Positions 8,923-16,414 of a stretch of 64,000 nt of DNA are shown one piece after another (positions within the stretch are counted from its first letter, which is position 1; the number at the start of each line of letters is the position of its first letter). A program made the position numbers and the translations under genes. The notes under the pieces are model-generated. The model made no database searches and had not been told where the DNA came from. It saw only the letters and a program-made list of their open reading frames with translations. The stretch lies in assembly GCA_035644815.1 (NCBI GenBank), contig DASQNU010000229.1:1-64000 (forward strand), in the 5' to 3' direction. Origin of the DNA: Brevibacillus_F sp035644815 (GTDB lineage Bacteria > Bacillota > Bacilli > Brevibacillales > Brevibacillaceae).

Positions 8923-8963
8923 AAATCGGCCACTCCTTTAATAAAAAGGGGTGGCCGATTTTT
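8923..8963. terminator. Terminator hairpin of the ABC exporter gene
   Basis: A 17-bp stem (AAATCGGCCACTCCTTT / AAAGGGGTGGCCGATTT, one G-T pair) lies 12 bp past the minus-strand ABC gene stop. T-rich tails exist on both strands, with the better tract on the plus strand. Confidence 0.8.
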
Positions 8964-8975
8964 GGGTTGGAACGT

Positions 8976-10715
8976 TTAGCATGATTCAAACTGCTTGGAA
9001 TACAAGTGTGCATACGCCTTGCCGCGTGCAAGTAATGTATGATGCGTACCTTGTTCCACAATACCGTCTTTCGTTAATACGACAATTCGTTCTGCATTAC
9101 GGATCGTGGAAAGTCGATGGGCTATGACAATGGTGGTACGCCCATTGGCTAATGCTTCTAGTGACTCCTTGATGATGCTTTCGCTTTCGTTGTCTAGTGC
9201 GCTCGTGGCCTCATCGAAAATGAGAATGGGTGGATTCTTTAAGAATACCCGAGCAATGCTTAATCGCTGTTTTTGGCCACCAGACAGTCTGACACCTCGT
9301 TGTCCGATCTCGGAGTGGTATCCATTTGGCAAGCTCATGATAAACTCATGGGCATTTGCCCGTATGGCTGCATCGATAACTTCCGCGTCACTCGCTGTTG
9401 GCTTTCCATACCGAATATTTTCCATCACGGTTCCCGCAAACAAATAAACTTCCTGCTGCACAACACCAACGTGATTTCGTAACGACTGCAGGTCGATATC
9501 ACGGACGTTGATTCCGTCTAGTAACAACTTGCCGTCCGTCACGTCATAAAAGCGGGGGATGAGCGAGCATAGTGTTGTTTTTCCTGCACCGGACGGACCG
9601 ACTAATGCTACATATTCTCCTGGTCGTATGCGAAGCGAGAGGTCTGTTAACACATTGTCTAAATGGTCTTCATAACGAAAGGAAACATGTCGGAACTCAA
9701 TTTCGCCATTTACTTGTAAGAGGTTCTTGGCGTTCGGCCTGCTTTCAATATCCGGGCGCAGATTCATGATTTCCATAAAACGCTGGAAGCCGGTGATTCC
9801 TTCTTGAAACTGCGTGCTCATGTGAGTCAATCGTTGGATGGGCTCGATCATGAAGTTGGTATACAGCAGGAAAGTAATTAAATCCGGTAACTCCAAGCTA
9901 TTCTTTACGATAAGAGTACTGCCAAAGATAATCACCGTTACCGTGATGAGCTGAATAAACGTCTCAACACCATTGAAAAAGTAAGCTTCGGCTTTGTACG
10001 TTTTCTTTCGACTTTCGAAGAAACGATTGTTTTCTCGAGTGAACTTTTCAATTTCAACGCGCTCGTTGGCAAACGACTTGACAACCCGAATCCCCGATAA
10101 ACTATCCTCTACCTGCGCGTTTACATCCCCGATTCGTTCTTTGTTTCTTCTCAATGCCCTATTCAGCATCTTATGAAAAAACAGCATAAAGACGCCAAGG
10201 AAAGGTAAGAAACAAAAAATGGCGATTGTCAATTGCGCGTTGATATAGAAAAGAATCACAAAGGCTCCCACAAATCGAATGAGATATTTGATGTAGTCTT
10301 CCGGACCATGGTGGTACAGTTCTGAAAGCTGGAGAAGGTCGTTTGTGATACGCGACATGAGCTGACCTGTCTTCTCCTTGTCGTAAAAGCAAAAGGAAAG
10401 TGTTTGCATATGCGCGAAGAGTTCGCTGCGCATATCGCTTTCCATTCGAGCACCGATCTCATGGCCTTTATAATCCACGAAGTAGTTGGCAATGTTCTGG
10501 ATAGCGATGAAAATAAGCATTAACCCGCCAATACGGTACACTTCGCTTAAAGCGGTGGTTAAATCTCCAGCCAGAACCTCTTTCGTAATGTAACGAACGA
10601 GCAGAGGAAACACCAAAGTTAAAGCAGATGCAATGAAGGCACAGGCCAATACCGAAAGAAACAACGTCAGATACGGTTTGTAATAGGAGAGAAACTTTTT
10701 TATTGGGAAATGCAT
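8976..10715 (-). CDS. ABC exporter half-transporter, multidrug type (ABCB/BmrA/MsbA-like)
   Basis: Fused six-helix permease (residues about 1-310) and nucleotide-binding domain (about 335-579), working as a homodimer to export hydrophobic drugs or lipids. Walker A GPSGAGKTT at 373-381, signature LSGGQKQR, Walker B ILIFDEATSALD and the switch His in IAHRLSTI are intact. The ATG follows GAGGGG at eight bases. There is no partner half-transporter next to it. The 5' region carries a leader ORF and an 11-bp hairpin, suggesting inducible translation as known for some antibiotic exporters. Substrate unknown. Confidence 0.93.
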   Translation of the reverse strand: MHFPIKKFLSYYKPYLTLFLSVLACAFIASALTLVFPLLVRYITKEVLAGDLTTALSEVYRIGGLMLIFIAIQNIANYFVDYKGHEIGARMESDMRSELFAHMQTLSFCFYDKEKTGQLMSRITNDLLQLSELYHHGPEDYIKYLIRFVGAFVILFYINAQLTIAIFCFLPFLGVFMLFFHKMLNRALRRNKERIGDVNAQVEDSLSGIRVVKSFANERVEIEKFTRENNRFFESRKKTYKAEAYFFNGVETFIQLITVTVIIFGSTLIVKNSLELPDLITFLLYTNFMIEPIQRLTHMSTQFQEGITGFQRFMEIMNLRPDIESRPNAKNLLQVNGEIEFRHVSFRYEDHLDNVLTDLSLRIRPGEYVALVGPSGAGKTTLCSLIPRFYDVTDGKLLLDGINVRDIDLQSLRNHVGVVQQEVYLFAGTVMENIRYGKPTASDAEVIDAAIRANAHEFIMSLPNGYHSEIGQRGVRLSGGQKQRLSIARVFLKNPPILIFDEATSALDNESESIIKESLEALANGRTTIVIAHRLSTIRNAERIVVLTKDGIVEQGTHHTLLARGKAYAHLYSKQFESC

Positions 10716-10748
10716 ATTTTACCCCTCGTTTGTGTGTTTTAGATAAAC

Positions 10749-10801
10749 ACATATAAGGGGGTACATTTGTCTATTTAAGCCCGTGTTCCACCCTTATATG
10801 T
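10749..10801 (-). promoter_or_regulatory. Candidate attenuator hairpin before the ABC exporter
   Basis: In the mRNA sense, ACATATAAGGG (10801-10791, codons 11-14 of the leader ORF) is the exact complement of CCCTTATATGT (10759-10749), giving an 11-bp stem. The downstream arm begins with CCCCC, able to pair alternatively with the exporter SD GGGGT at about 10725-10721. Two exclusive pairings of this kind are the layout of translational attenuators. There is no T-tract, so transcription termination is less likely. A DNA operator is the alternative reading. Confidence 0.5.
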
Positions 10802-10831
10802 TTGTTTGGGTCGGAGCGTCATTGTTTTCAT
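10775..10831 (-). CDS. Leader peptide ORF, 18 codons, upstream of the ABC exporter
   Basis: The ORF reads MKTMTLRPKQTYKGGTRA then TAA. Its ATG has one of the strongest ribosome binding sites in the window, AAGGAGG eight bases upstream, unexpected for so short a frame. It ends 59 bp before the exporter start, and its last codons form one arm of the hairpin there. Ribosome stalling on such leaders switches on erm genes and the B. subtilis bmrCD exporter. The call rests on arrangement and SD, not on homology. Confidence 0.55.
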   Translation of the reverse strand: MKTMTLRPKQTYKGGTRA

Positions 10832-10984
10832 GAAAATTACCTCCTTGACATCGGAATAACCACAGTGTAAAACATTTCCAAATAGAGTGAAAGGTATTTT
10901 TCAAACGCACAAACGAGGGTTCGAGAGCTATTTTCATATTGTTCATTATGTTGAGGGTAAATGCGAGCTGGTAGGGGGTCAGAG

Positions 10985-11494
10985 ATGACTAAAAAACAGA
11001 AGAACGTTACAGTGATTTCAATTAGTTTGAATATTATTTTAATCGCATGTGTAATATGGGGATATTCGAAAATGAATTTTGTGAAAGACCAGGTCATTCT
11101 CACTGAGGTACAACGTAATTTAGTAGAACTAGAAGGCTTAATCGACCATCAAAAGAAGAATAATTGGTCTGAACCGAACTCAGTGACGACTAAAATGGGA
11201 GACATTTTGAACGGAATATGGCTTGGTAGGACAACTGGTAGACAACTAGGAACTTTCTCGAAAACGGATCAGGAGATTCTAAGTGACTTGTATTCGAAAC
11301 TAAACCAATTTCCTAGTGATGAAATCTATCAGTTTGCTGATTTAACCGAAGAGGACAAAGAAAATTTCGAGGAATTGCAAAAGTCGCTACGTGAAGTTGG
11401 GTTAGGGATGAGAATTACAATAAAAGCCGATAGGAAGTACTTTATGAGCCAAGCCGAAAAACTATCGGAGAAGATAGAGGTCCCACTAAAGTAG
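10985..11494 (+). CDS. Membrane-anchored hypothetical protein, 169 aa
   Basis: Family not recognised. A short basic N-terminus (MTKKQKN) is followed by one hydrophobic segment (about residues 8-26, VTVISISLNIILIACVIWGY) and a charged, mostly helical extracytoplasmic part rich in Lys and Glu with no cysteines. I chose the ATG at 10985 because TAGGGGGTCAGAG precedes it, rather than the upstream in-frame codon. It is AT-richer than the neighbouring exporter. It stands alone, divergent from the exporter. Confidence 0.75.
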   Translation: MTKKQKNVTVISISLNIILIACVIWGYSKMNFVKDQVILTEVQRNLVELEGLIDHQKKNNWSEPNSVTTKMGDILNGIWLGRTTGRQLGTFSKTDQEILSDLYSKLNQFPSDEIYQFADLTEEDKENFEELQKSLREVGLGMRITIKADRKYFMSQAEKLSEKIEVPLK

Positions 11495-11622
11495 TGGTGT
11501 TCGGCATAAGGTAACGGCTGCTTATTCTCTACTAACGATCAGGAAAGTTGGTATGTGGAGCGGAAATGATCTCCAGCATTGAAATATAGGAAAGTTAATT
11601 TCACAAAAAGCGAGGGGTTATT

Positions 11623-12135
11623 CTGAAAGAGATTATTCCAAACAAAATACATATAATAGGTTCGGTTGGGAGCGGAAAAACCACTCTCGCAAGAAATTTA
11701 TCTAAAAAGTATAACATTCCGTATTATGAATTGGATAACGTAGTTTGGAAAAGGCATAAATCTGGAGATATGAAAAGAACAGATAACGAAAGAGACGCGA
11801 ATTTAGAAAAAATAATTTGTTCGGATCGATGGATCATTGAGGGTGTTCATTATCATAACTGGGTATTAAAAAGCATTCAAAATGCGGAGTTAATCATTTT
11901 CTTGGATCCTCCATATAGGATAAGAATTTTTAGGATTATAACAAGATTTATCCTGCAAAAAATGGGTGTTGAAAAATCCAACTATAGGCCAACGTTTAGA
12001 ATTTTTGTGAATATGTTTAAATGGAATGCTGGGTTTGAACAACATAGCAAACCAATGATCCAAAAGTTGCTCCTACAAGATAAAAGGGTTCTTGTTTTAA
12101 AGGATAACAGCGAGATTGATAGATACTACAATTAA
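11623..12135 (+). CDS. P-loop nucleotide kinase-like protein with a non-standard start
   Basis: Small P-loop ATPase of the topology-modulation/adenylate-kinase-like group seen in Firmicutes. Walker A is GSVGSGKTT about 14-22 residues in; a DRWIIEGVHYHNW segment and IIFLDPPYRIRIFR (Walker B-like with lid arginines) follow. The frame is open from 11599 and contains no ATG, GTG or TTG before position 11731, which already lies after the P-loop. The best start is CTG at 11623, five bases after GAGGGG; ATT at 11620 or 11629 are alternatives. About 170 aa. It may be poorly expressed or a start-codon mutant. AT-rich. Confidence 0.65.
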   Translation: MKEIIPNKIHIIGSVGSGKTTLARNLSKKYNIPYYELDNVVWKRHKSGDMKRTDNERDANLEKIICSDRWIIEGVHYHNWVLKSIQNAELIIFLDPPYRIRIFRIITRFILQKMGVEKSNYRPTFRIFVNMFKWNAGFEQHSKPMIQKLLLQDKRVLVLKDNSEIDRYYN

Positions 12136-12321
12136 TGAACAAGAATGCAAGTAATTGAAAAAATAAAAAGTGAATCCTGCTAAAGTGGCGGGCTCGAGTA
12201 CTCAACAAAAAATAAGAAAATAGATGGCGTTGTCGAAGGATTAATTGGGTTATTCAAGATAGCAATCCAAAAGAAATCAAAGCATTACTTATATTCTATG
12301 ATGGAAAAAAGGAGTTGATCA

Positions 12322-12747
12322 ATGATGACAGTAAAACTTACCCCTTATTTAAATATGGAGGGGAACGCCAGGGAAGCTATTCAGTTTTATGAACAAGCAA
12401 TCGGTGCCGAAGTTCTCTCGATCATTACTTACGGAGATATGCCGGAAATGCCTAATACTTTCGCTGATGAGCTAAAGAATCTTGTGGCACACGCAAAGTT
12501 ACGAGTTGGTGAAACGGAACTCATGTTTTCAGATGCTCCAAGCGGTTCGCCTATTCCAAAGGGTAAACAGGTAACCATTTGCATTTCAACTAACAACGTG
12601 GAAAAATCAAAACGATTTTTTGAAGCCTTGCGGGAACACGGTCAAGTTAATATGCCGTTTGAAGAAACCTCTTTTAGCCCAGGTTTTGGTGATGTAACCG
12701 ACAAATTTGGCGTGACCTTTCAAATTTATACGGAAAGCCAAAGCTAA
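12322..12747 (+). CDS. VOC-superfamily protein, PhnB-like
   Basis: Vicinal oxygen chelate fold with paired beta-alpha-beta-beta-beta modules. The start LTPYLNMEGNAREAIQFYEQ and the end FGDVTDKFGVTFQIY are diagnostic of the PhnB/YjdN group, whose biochemical role is unclear and which often lacks full metal ligands. 141 aa, normal length. SD AAAGGAG before tandem ATG codons at 12322 and 12325. A truncated paralogue with a nearly identical upstream region lies at about 52.5 kb. Confidence 0.88.
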   Translation: MMTVKLTPYLNMEGNAREAIQFYEQAIGAEVLSIITYGDMPEMPNTFADELKNLVAHAKLRVGETELMFSDAPSGSPIPKGKQVTICISTNNVEKSKRFFEALREHGQVNMPFEETSFSPGFGDVTDKFGVTFQIYTESQS

Positions 12748-12807
12748 AATATAAACGGAGTACTTGCGTGTAAACTTACACTACATACGCTAGGGAATGG
12801 AGCACAA

Positions 12808-12863
12808 AGGAAATTACATTGTCTGAAATAGGAAATTACGTTGTCTGAAATAGGAAATGACGT
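12808..12863. repeat. 22-bp tandem repeat, about 2.5 units
   Basis: AGGAAATTACATTGTCTGAA plus AT at 12808-12829 is followed by a copy with one change at 12830-12851 and the first 12 bases of a third unit with one change. It directly precedes the terminator of the PhnB-like gene. No function visible. Confidence 0.85.
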
Positions 12864-12867
12864 ATGT

Positions 12868-12899
12868 CCCTCTCCGGATCATCGGGGAGGGCATTTTTT
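12868..12899 (+). terminator. Rho-independent terminator
   Basis: A 9-bp stem CCCTCTCCG / CGGGGAGGG (one G-T pair) with a six-base loop and six T residues. It separates the PhnB-like gene and tandem repeat from the Fur-controlled siderophore operon. Confidence 0.88.
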
Positions 12900-12912
12900 A
12901 CTTTTCCTATAA

Positions 12913-12978
12913 TTGACATAGATAATGATTATTGTTATCATTTTTCCATTCGGACTATAATGATACTCATTCTCATTA
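12913..12978 (+). promoter_or_regulatory. Promoter with Fur boxes for the siderophore operon
   Basis: A -35 TTGACA (12913-12918) and -10 TATCAT (12936-12941) are 17 bp apart. The spacer and -10 are covered by GATAATGATTATTGTTATCA (12921-12940), an almost complete 7-1-7 Fur box. A second similar element, AATGATACTCATTCTCATTA, lies at 12959-12978. Binding of Fe-Fur would block RNA polymerase, so the operon should be induced by iron limitation. Confidence 0.85.
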
Positions 12979-13036
12979 GGGAGGGTGAAGAAGCTATGTT
13001 TTTTGAAATTCAATTGTGTAGGAGGGAACTTGAACG

Positions 13037-14029
13037 ATGAATAAGAAATGGAATTTACTAGTTTTATTATTGGTTATCATGATGATTGCTGGCGGATGCT
13101 CCTCTGGTGTATCTAACAGTGCACCTGGCAGTTCTGCTGATGTTTCAGACAACGGTTCGAGTCAACCAATCACAATCAAACACATGAAAGGTGAAACAAC
13201 GCTGGATAAACCTGCAACGCGTGTAGTGGTGCTGGAATGGGTTTTTGCTGAAAATCTAATTGCGCTCGGCATGCAGCCGATTGGCAATGCGGACAACAAG
13301 AATTACAAAATATGGGTATCACCTGAAGCTGCACTGGATGACAGCGTGACGGATGTAGGTTTACGCCACGAACCTAATCTGGAGACGATTGCTTCTTTGA
13401 AACCCGATTTAATTATTTCGAATACCGATCATAATGATGCGATTTACGATCAGTTGAATGCGATCGCTCCGACAATTGAGTTTGAACCATATCCGAATGA
13501 GGGAGATCAATATACGGGAATGGTACATACTTTTAAAACCATTGCTGCAGCTGTTGGCAAAACGGACAAAGCAGAGCAAGTGCTAGACGAGCTTGAACAG
13601 CATTATGCTGATGCAAAGGACAAACTATCCAAAGCTGGAAAAGGTGGATTGAACTATGTGATTACGCAAGCTTTCACCGTACAGAACGCTGCAGCACTCA
13701 GACTGTTTACAGATACCTCTGTTGTAGTGCAAACTTTGGACCGGATTGGGCTGAAGAACGAATGGAAATCTGAGAAATTTGAAAAGTACGGATTTACCGA
13801 TGCCACGGTTGAAGCGCTACCTGCCGTATCGGATACGAACTTCATTTACATTGTAGAAAATACGGATAATGTATTCGAAAATCAACTAAAGGACAACACG
13901 GTTTGGAACGGGTTAAACTTCGTTAAAGAAAAACGGACATACATGCTTGACGCCAATACATGGACATTTGGTGGTCCGATTTCTTCCAAAGTGCTTGTCG
14001 ACCGGGTTGTAAAGGTAGTCACTCAATGA
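13037..14029 (+). CDS. Siderophore ABC transporter substrate-binding lipoprotein (FecB/FhuD family)
   Basis: Receptor lipoprotein that captures a ferric siderophore outside the membrane and hands it to the permeases. A type II signal peptide is clear, with hydrophobic core residues 7-18 and lipobox IAGGC putting the lipidated Cys near residue 21, then a Ser/Gly-rich linker. The two-lobe periplasmic-binding fold spans about 45-330, with PATRVVVLEWVFAENLIALG and LKPDLIISNTDHND typical of the YfiY/FecB group. SD AGGAGGG. Its stop overlaps the permease start (ATGA). The ligand is likely citrate or hydroxamate type but is not determined by sequence. Confidence 0.92.
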   Translation: MNKKWNLLVLLLVIMMIAGGCSSGVSNSAPGSSADVSDNGSSQPITIKHMKGETTLDKPATRVVVLEWVFAENLIALGMQPIGNADNKNYKIWVSPEAALDDSVTDVGLRHEPNLETIASLKPDLIISNTDHNDAIYDQLNAIAPTIEFEPYPNEGDQYTGMVHTFKTIAAAVGKTDKAEQVLDELEQHYADAKDKLSKAGKGGLNYVITQAFTVQNAAALRLFTDTSVVVQTLDRIGLKNEWKSEKFEKYGFTDATVEALPAVSDTNFIYIVENTDNVFENQLKDNTVWNGLNFVKEKRTYMLDANTWTFGGPISSKVLVDRVVKVVTQ

Positions 14030-14991
14030 GTACAGCTTCAGAAATCCAAAAACAACAGTACGTTTCAAGTGCAGGTAAAAAGACTGTCCGTATATTCGGA
14101 GGAGGTTTTGCCGCTTTGACGGCTCTGTTGTTTGCCAGCTTATGCTTTGGTGAAGCGTATGTTTCCGTACAGACGGTTATTGAAGCGCTTATCAGCCGGC
14201 AAAACCTATTGGAGCATCATCTAATATGGGATATCCGAATGCCTCGAGTGATCATTGGAATGCTGGCTGGTGCCGGATTGGCCGTGGCGGGAGCGATTTT
14301 GCAAAATATCACGAAAAACCCGCTTGCTGCTACGGATACACTTGGCATCAATGCAGGCGGATATTTTATGGTTGTGCTCGGTACAGTCTATTTCCCGTCT
14401 CTGCTGCACCAGTCTCCATTTATGGTTGCTGCTGCAGGAGGCGGATTGGCAGCCGCAATCGCCTACTTTTTGGGAGGCGGCCGTTCAGCGAGTCCCATCC
14501 GGCTGGCTTTGGCTGGTTTGATTGTTTCTATGGTTTTAGGCTCGTTTACGAGCGCATTGCATATTTTTCATTCATTTGAAACGCAATCCCTGTTCCTATG
14601 GGGGTCGGGATCACTTAACCAATTGGATTGGAGCGGAGTGCAATACGCATGGCCTTGGATCATTGTCGTAATTGCTGGTGTTTTTGTGCTTGGACGTCAA
14701 TTTGACGTTTTAGATCTTGATGAGTCAACAGCAAAATCGCTCGGGCAAAAAGTGGATTTCGTTCGATTCCTTGGGCTAGTATTTGCCGTACTAATTGCAG
14801 CTGTAGTCGTCAGTGTTGTTGGACCGATCGGTTTTGTTGGTCTTGTAGCTCCTCATTTGGCTCGACTTGCAGGATTCAGGCTCCACCGATACTTGATTCC
14901 GGCTTCGGCATTATGGGGAGCTGTATTGATTACTGCTGCGGATGTGTTGGCTAGACTTGTGCGCAGCGGCATGGGAGAATTGCCGGAGTGA
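14026..14991 (+). CDS. Siderophore ABC permease (FecCD family), C-terminus shifted out of frame
   Basis: First of two FecCD permeases for ferric-siderophore import. The family regions are present: RMPRVIIGMLAGAGLAVAGA, NPLAATDTLGINAGG, and GPIGFVGLVAPHLARLAG, which contacts the ATPase. At 321 aa it stops early at SGMGELPE. The missing last helix, expected as a P-x-G-V-x-x-x-IGAP motif, is encoded immediately downstream in another frame (VMAMIGAPWLIWFVLTKMKG). The start is the ATG overlapping the lipoprotein stop. Either a frameshift mutation, a sequencing error, or programmed frameshifting; loss of the final helix would probably impair function. Confidence 0.85.
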   Translation: MSTASEIQKQQYVSSAGKKTVRIFGGGFAALTALLFASLCFGEAYVSVQTVIEALISRQNLLEHHLIWDIRMPRVIIGMLAGAGLAVAGAILQNITKNPLAATDTLGINAGGYFMVVLGTVYFPSLLHQSPFMVAAAGGGLAAAIAYFLGGGRSASPIRLALAGLIVSMVLGSFTSALHIFHSFETQSLFLWGSGSLNQLDWSGVQYAWPWIIVVIAGVFVLGRQFDVLDLDESTAKSLGQKVDFVRFLGLVFAVLIAAVVVSVVGPIGFVGLVAPHLARLAGFRLHRYLIPASALWGAVLITAADVLARLVRSGMGELPE

Positions 14992-16079
14992 TGGCGATGA
15001 TCGGTGCTCCTTGGCTGATTTGGTTTGTACTGACCAAAATGAAAGGTGTGTCCGGATCGGCAGGTCATTCATCTATGAATATAGGCAGAATACCGATTCG
15101 GTTCCGCTTTTTTCATCTTGTAACGATAATGTCCGTGTTGGCAATTGGCCTGATTCTTATCAGCATGACGCTCGGAGGCACTCGTATTCCGCTTGATTCA
15201 TTAATGGGAAGTCTGATCGGCGCAGAAGGTGCTCCCTCTTATTCCGTCCTTCTTCAATTGCGTCTTCCCCGCACACTTGTTGCTGCCGGAGCCGGTATTG
15301 CACTGGCTGTCAGCGGTGTGTTAATTCAAAGCGCGGTTCGCAATCCGCTCGCGGACGCTTCCGTGATCGGTGTTACATCGGGAGCGGGATTGGGTGCGCT
15401 CGCCATCTTGATTGCTTGGCCGACGTTACCTATTGCTCTGCTGCCGATAGCAGCGATTATCGGGGCAGTAACGGCCGCCACCATCGTGTTTTTATTCTCC
15501 TGGCACAAGCAATTAAATCCGCCAGTGCTTATTTTGCTTGGAATTGCTGTATCAGCACTCGCTTCTGCAGGTATTCAAGCTTTGATTATTCAAGGTTCCT
15601 TATGGGGAAGTACTGCCTACGTTTGGCTTACAGGATCCACCTACGGACGGAGCTGGAACCAGTTTGTCATCATGATGGTGTTTCTCGTTGTGTTATTGCC
15701 GATTGCATGGATGCTTGGCCGACGATTCGACTTGTTGGCGCTTAAAGACGAGAGTGCAATCGGCCTTGGCCTGCCAGTTCGCCGTACAAGGCTTGCCGCT
15801 ATGACTGTAGGTGTGCTGCTGACCGCTGGCGCCGTCGCAAGTGTTGGGACGGTTGGTTTTCTTGGCCTGATGGCTCCTCATGCAGTTCGGATGATGATTG
15901 GTCATCATACTCGAAGATCTATCGTTCTCTCAGCATTGCTTGGTGCTCTACTCCTTATAGCAGCGGATACAATCGGGCGGACGATAATGGCTCCGATGGA
16001 AATTCCTTCTGGGATTCTCATTTCGCTTATCGGTGCTCCTTATTTTTTGTTTCTGATGTACCGATCATTTTTTAAATAG
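14988..16079 (+). CDS. Siderophore ABC permease (FecCD family), second subunit
   Basis: Second FecCD permease: LRLPRTLVAAGAGIALAVSG, NPLADASVIGVTSGAG and GTVGFLGLMAPHAVRMMIGH are the expected motifs, and it ends with the complete IPSGILISLIGAPYFLFLMY helix missing from its partner. The frame opens with GTG at 14988, but its first 20 residues are really the lost tail of the first permease. The native start may be ATG 15075 (MNIGRIPIRF), which has only a weak SD (GGCAGG). No stop separates the tail from this gene in this frame, so the ancestor may have been an FhuB-like fusion. No ATPase gene follows. Confidence 0.88.
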   Translation: MMAMIGAPWLIWFVLTKMKGVSGSAGHSSMNIGRIPIRFRFFHLVTIMSVLAIGLILISMTLGGTRIPLDSLMGSLIGAEGAPSYSVLLQLRLPRTLVAAGAGIALAVSGVLIQSAVRNPLADASVIGVTSGAGLGALAILIAWPTLPIALLPIAAIIGAVTAATIVFLFSWHKQLNPPVLILLGIAVSALASAGIQALIIQGSLWGSTAYVWLTGSTYGRSWNQFVIMMVFLVVLLPIAWMLGRRFDLLALKDESAIGLGLPVRRTRLAAMTVGVLLTAGAVASVGTVGFLGLMAPHAVRMMIGHHTRRSIVLSALLGALLLIAADTIGRTIMAPMEIPSGILISLIGAPYFLFLMYRSFFK

Positions 16080-16097
16080 ATAAGTAAAAAGCCCTTA

Positions 16098-16127
16098 GCT
16101 GATTCTTTTTTATTGAAGTAACGGGAG
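16098..16127. repeat. Fragment of the interspersed hairpin repeat
   Basis: CTGATTCTTTTTTATTGAAGTAACGGGAGG matches the 3' half of the family best seen at 23343-23434 and 44200-44272 (T-tract, then ATTGAAGTAACGGG). The hairpin half is missing. Confidence 0.55.
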
Positions 16128-16220
16128 GTTTAGTTCAACAACTCATACCACGTGTGCTATCATTTTACTAACATAGCCGTTGTATTGCTTGGTGGGGGAA
16201 GCAGTGCACACGGTAATTCG

Positions 16221-16247
16221 AAAGAGGACACTGAATGTGTCCTCTTT
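16221..16247. terminator. Terminator-type hairpin after the siderophore operon
   Basis: A perfect 11-bp stem AAAGAGGACAC / GTGTCCTCTTT with a 5-nt loop. The stem ends supply short A and T tracts, so it can serve on either strand. Confidence 0.7.
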
Positions 16248-16372
16248 CTCGCAAGGCATAGCTTTATTAGTCGCTATCAGCATATGATTGCAACACTTGT
16301 TTTGGAACAAAATACCTTGAAGAGTAAGGCGAAGTGGAGCACGCCAAGCCGAACTGATGGTATCATGCAAAT

Positions 16373-16400
16373 AGCCCGGTTAACGGAAGCCGGGCTTTTA
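16373..16400. terminator. Hairpin between siderophore operon and LysR gene
   Basis: A 7-bp GC-rich stem AGCCCGG / CCGGGCT followed by TTTTA on the plus strand. It lies 15 bp beyond the end of the minus-strand LysR gene and may terminate either direction. Confidence 0.6.
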
Positions 16401-16414
16401 TGCTGTCAACACGT

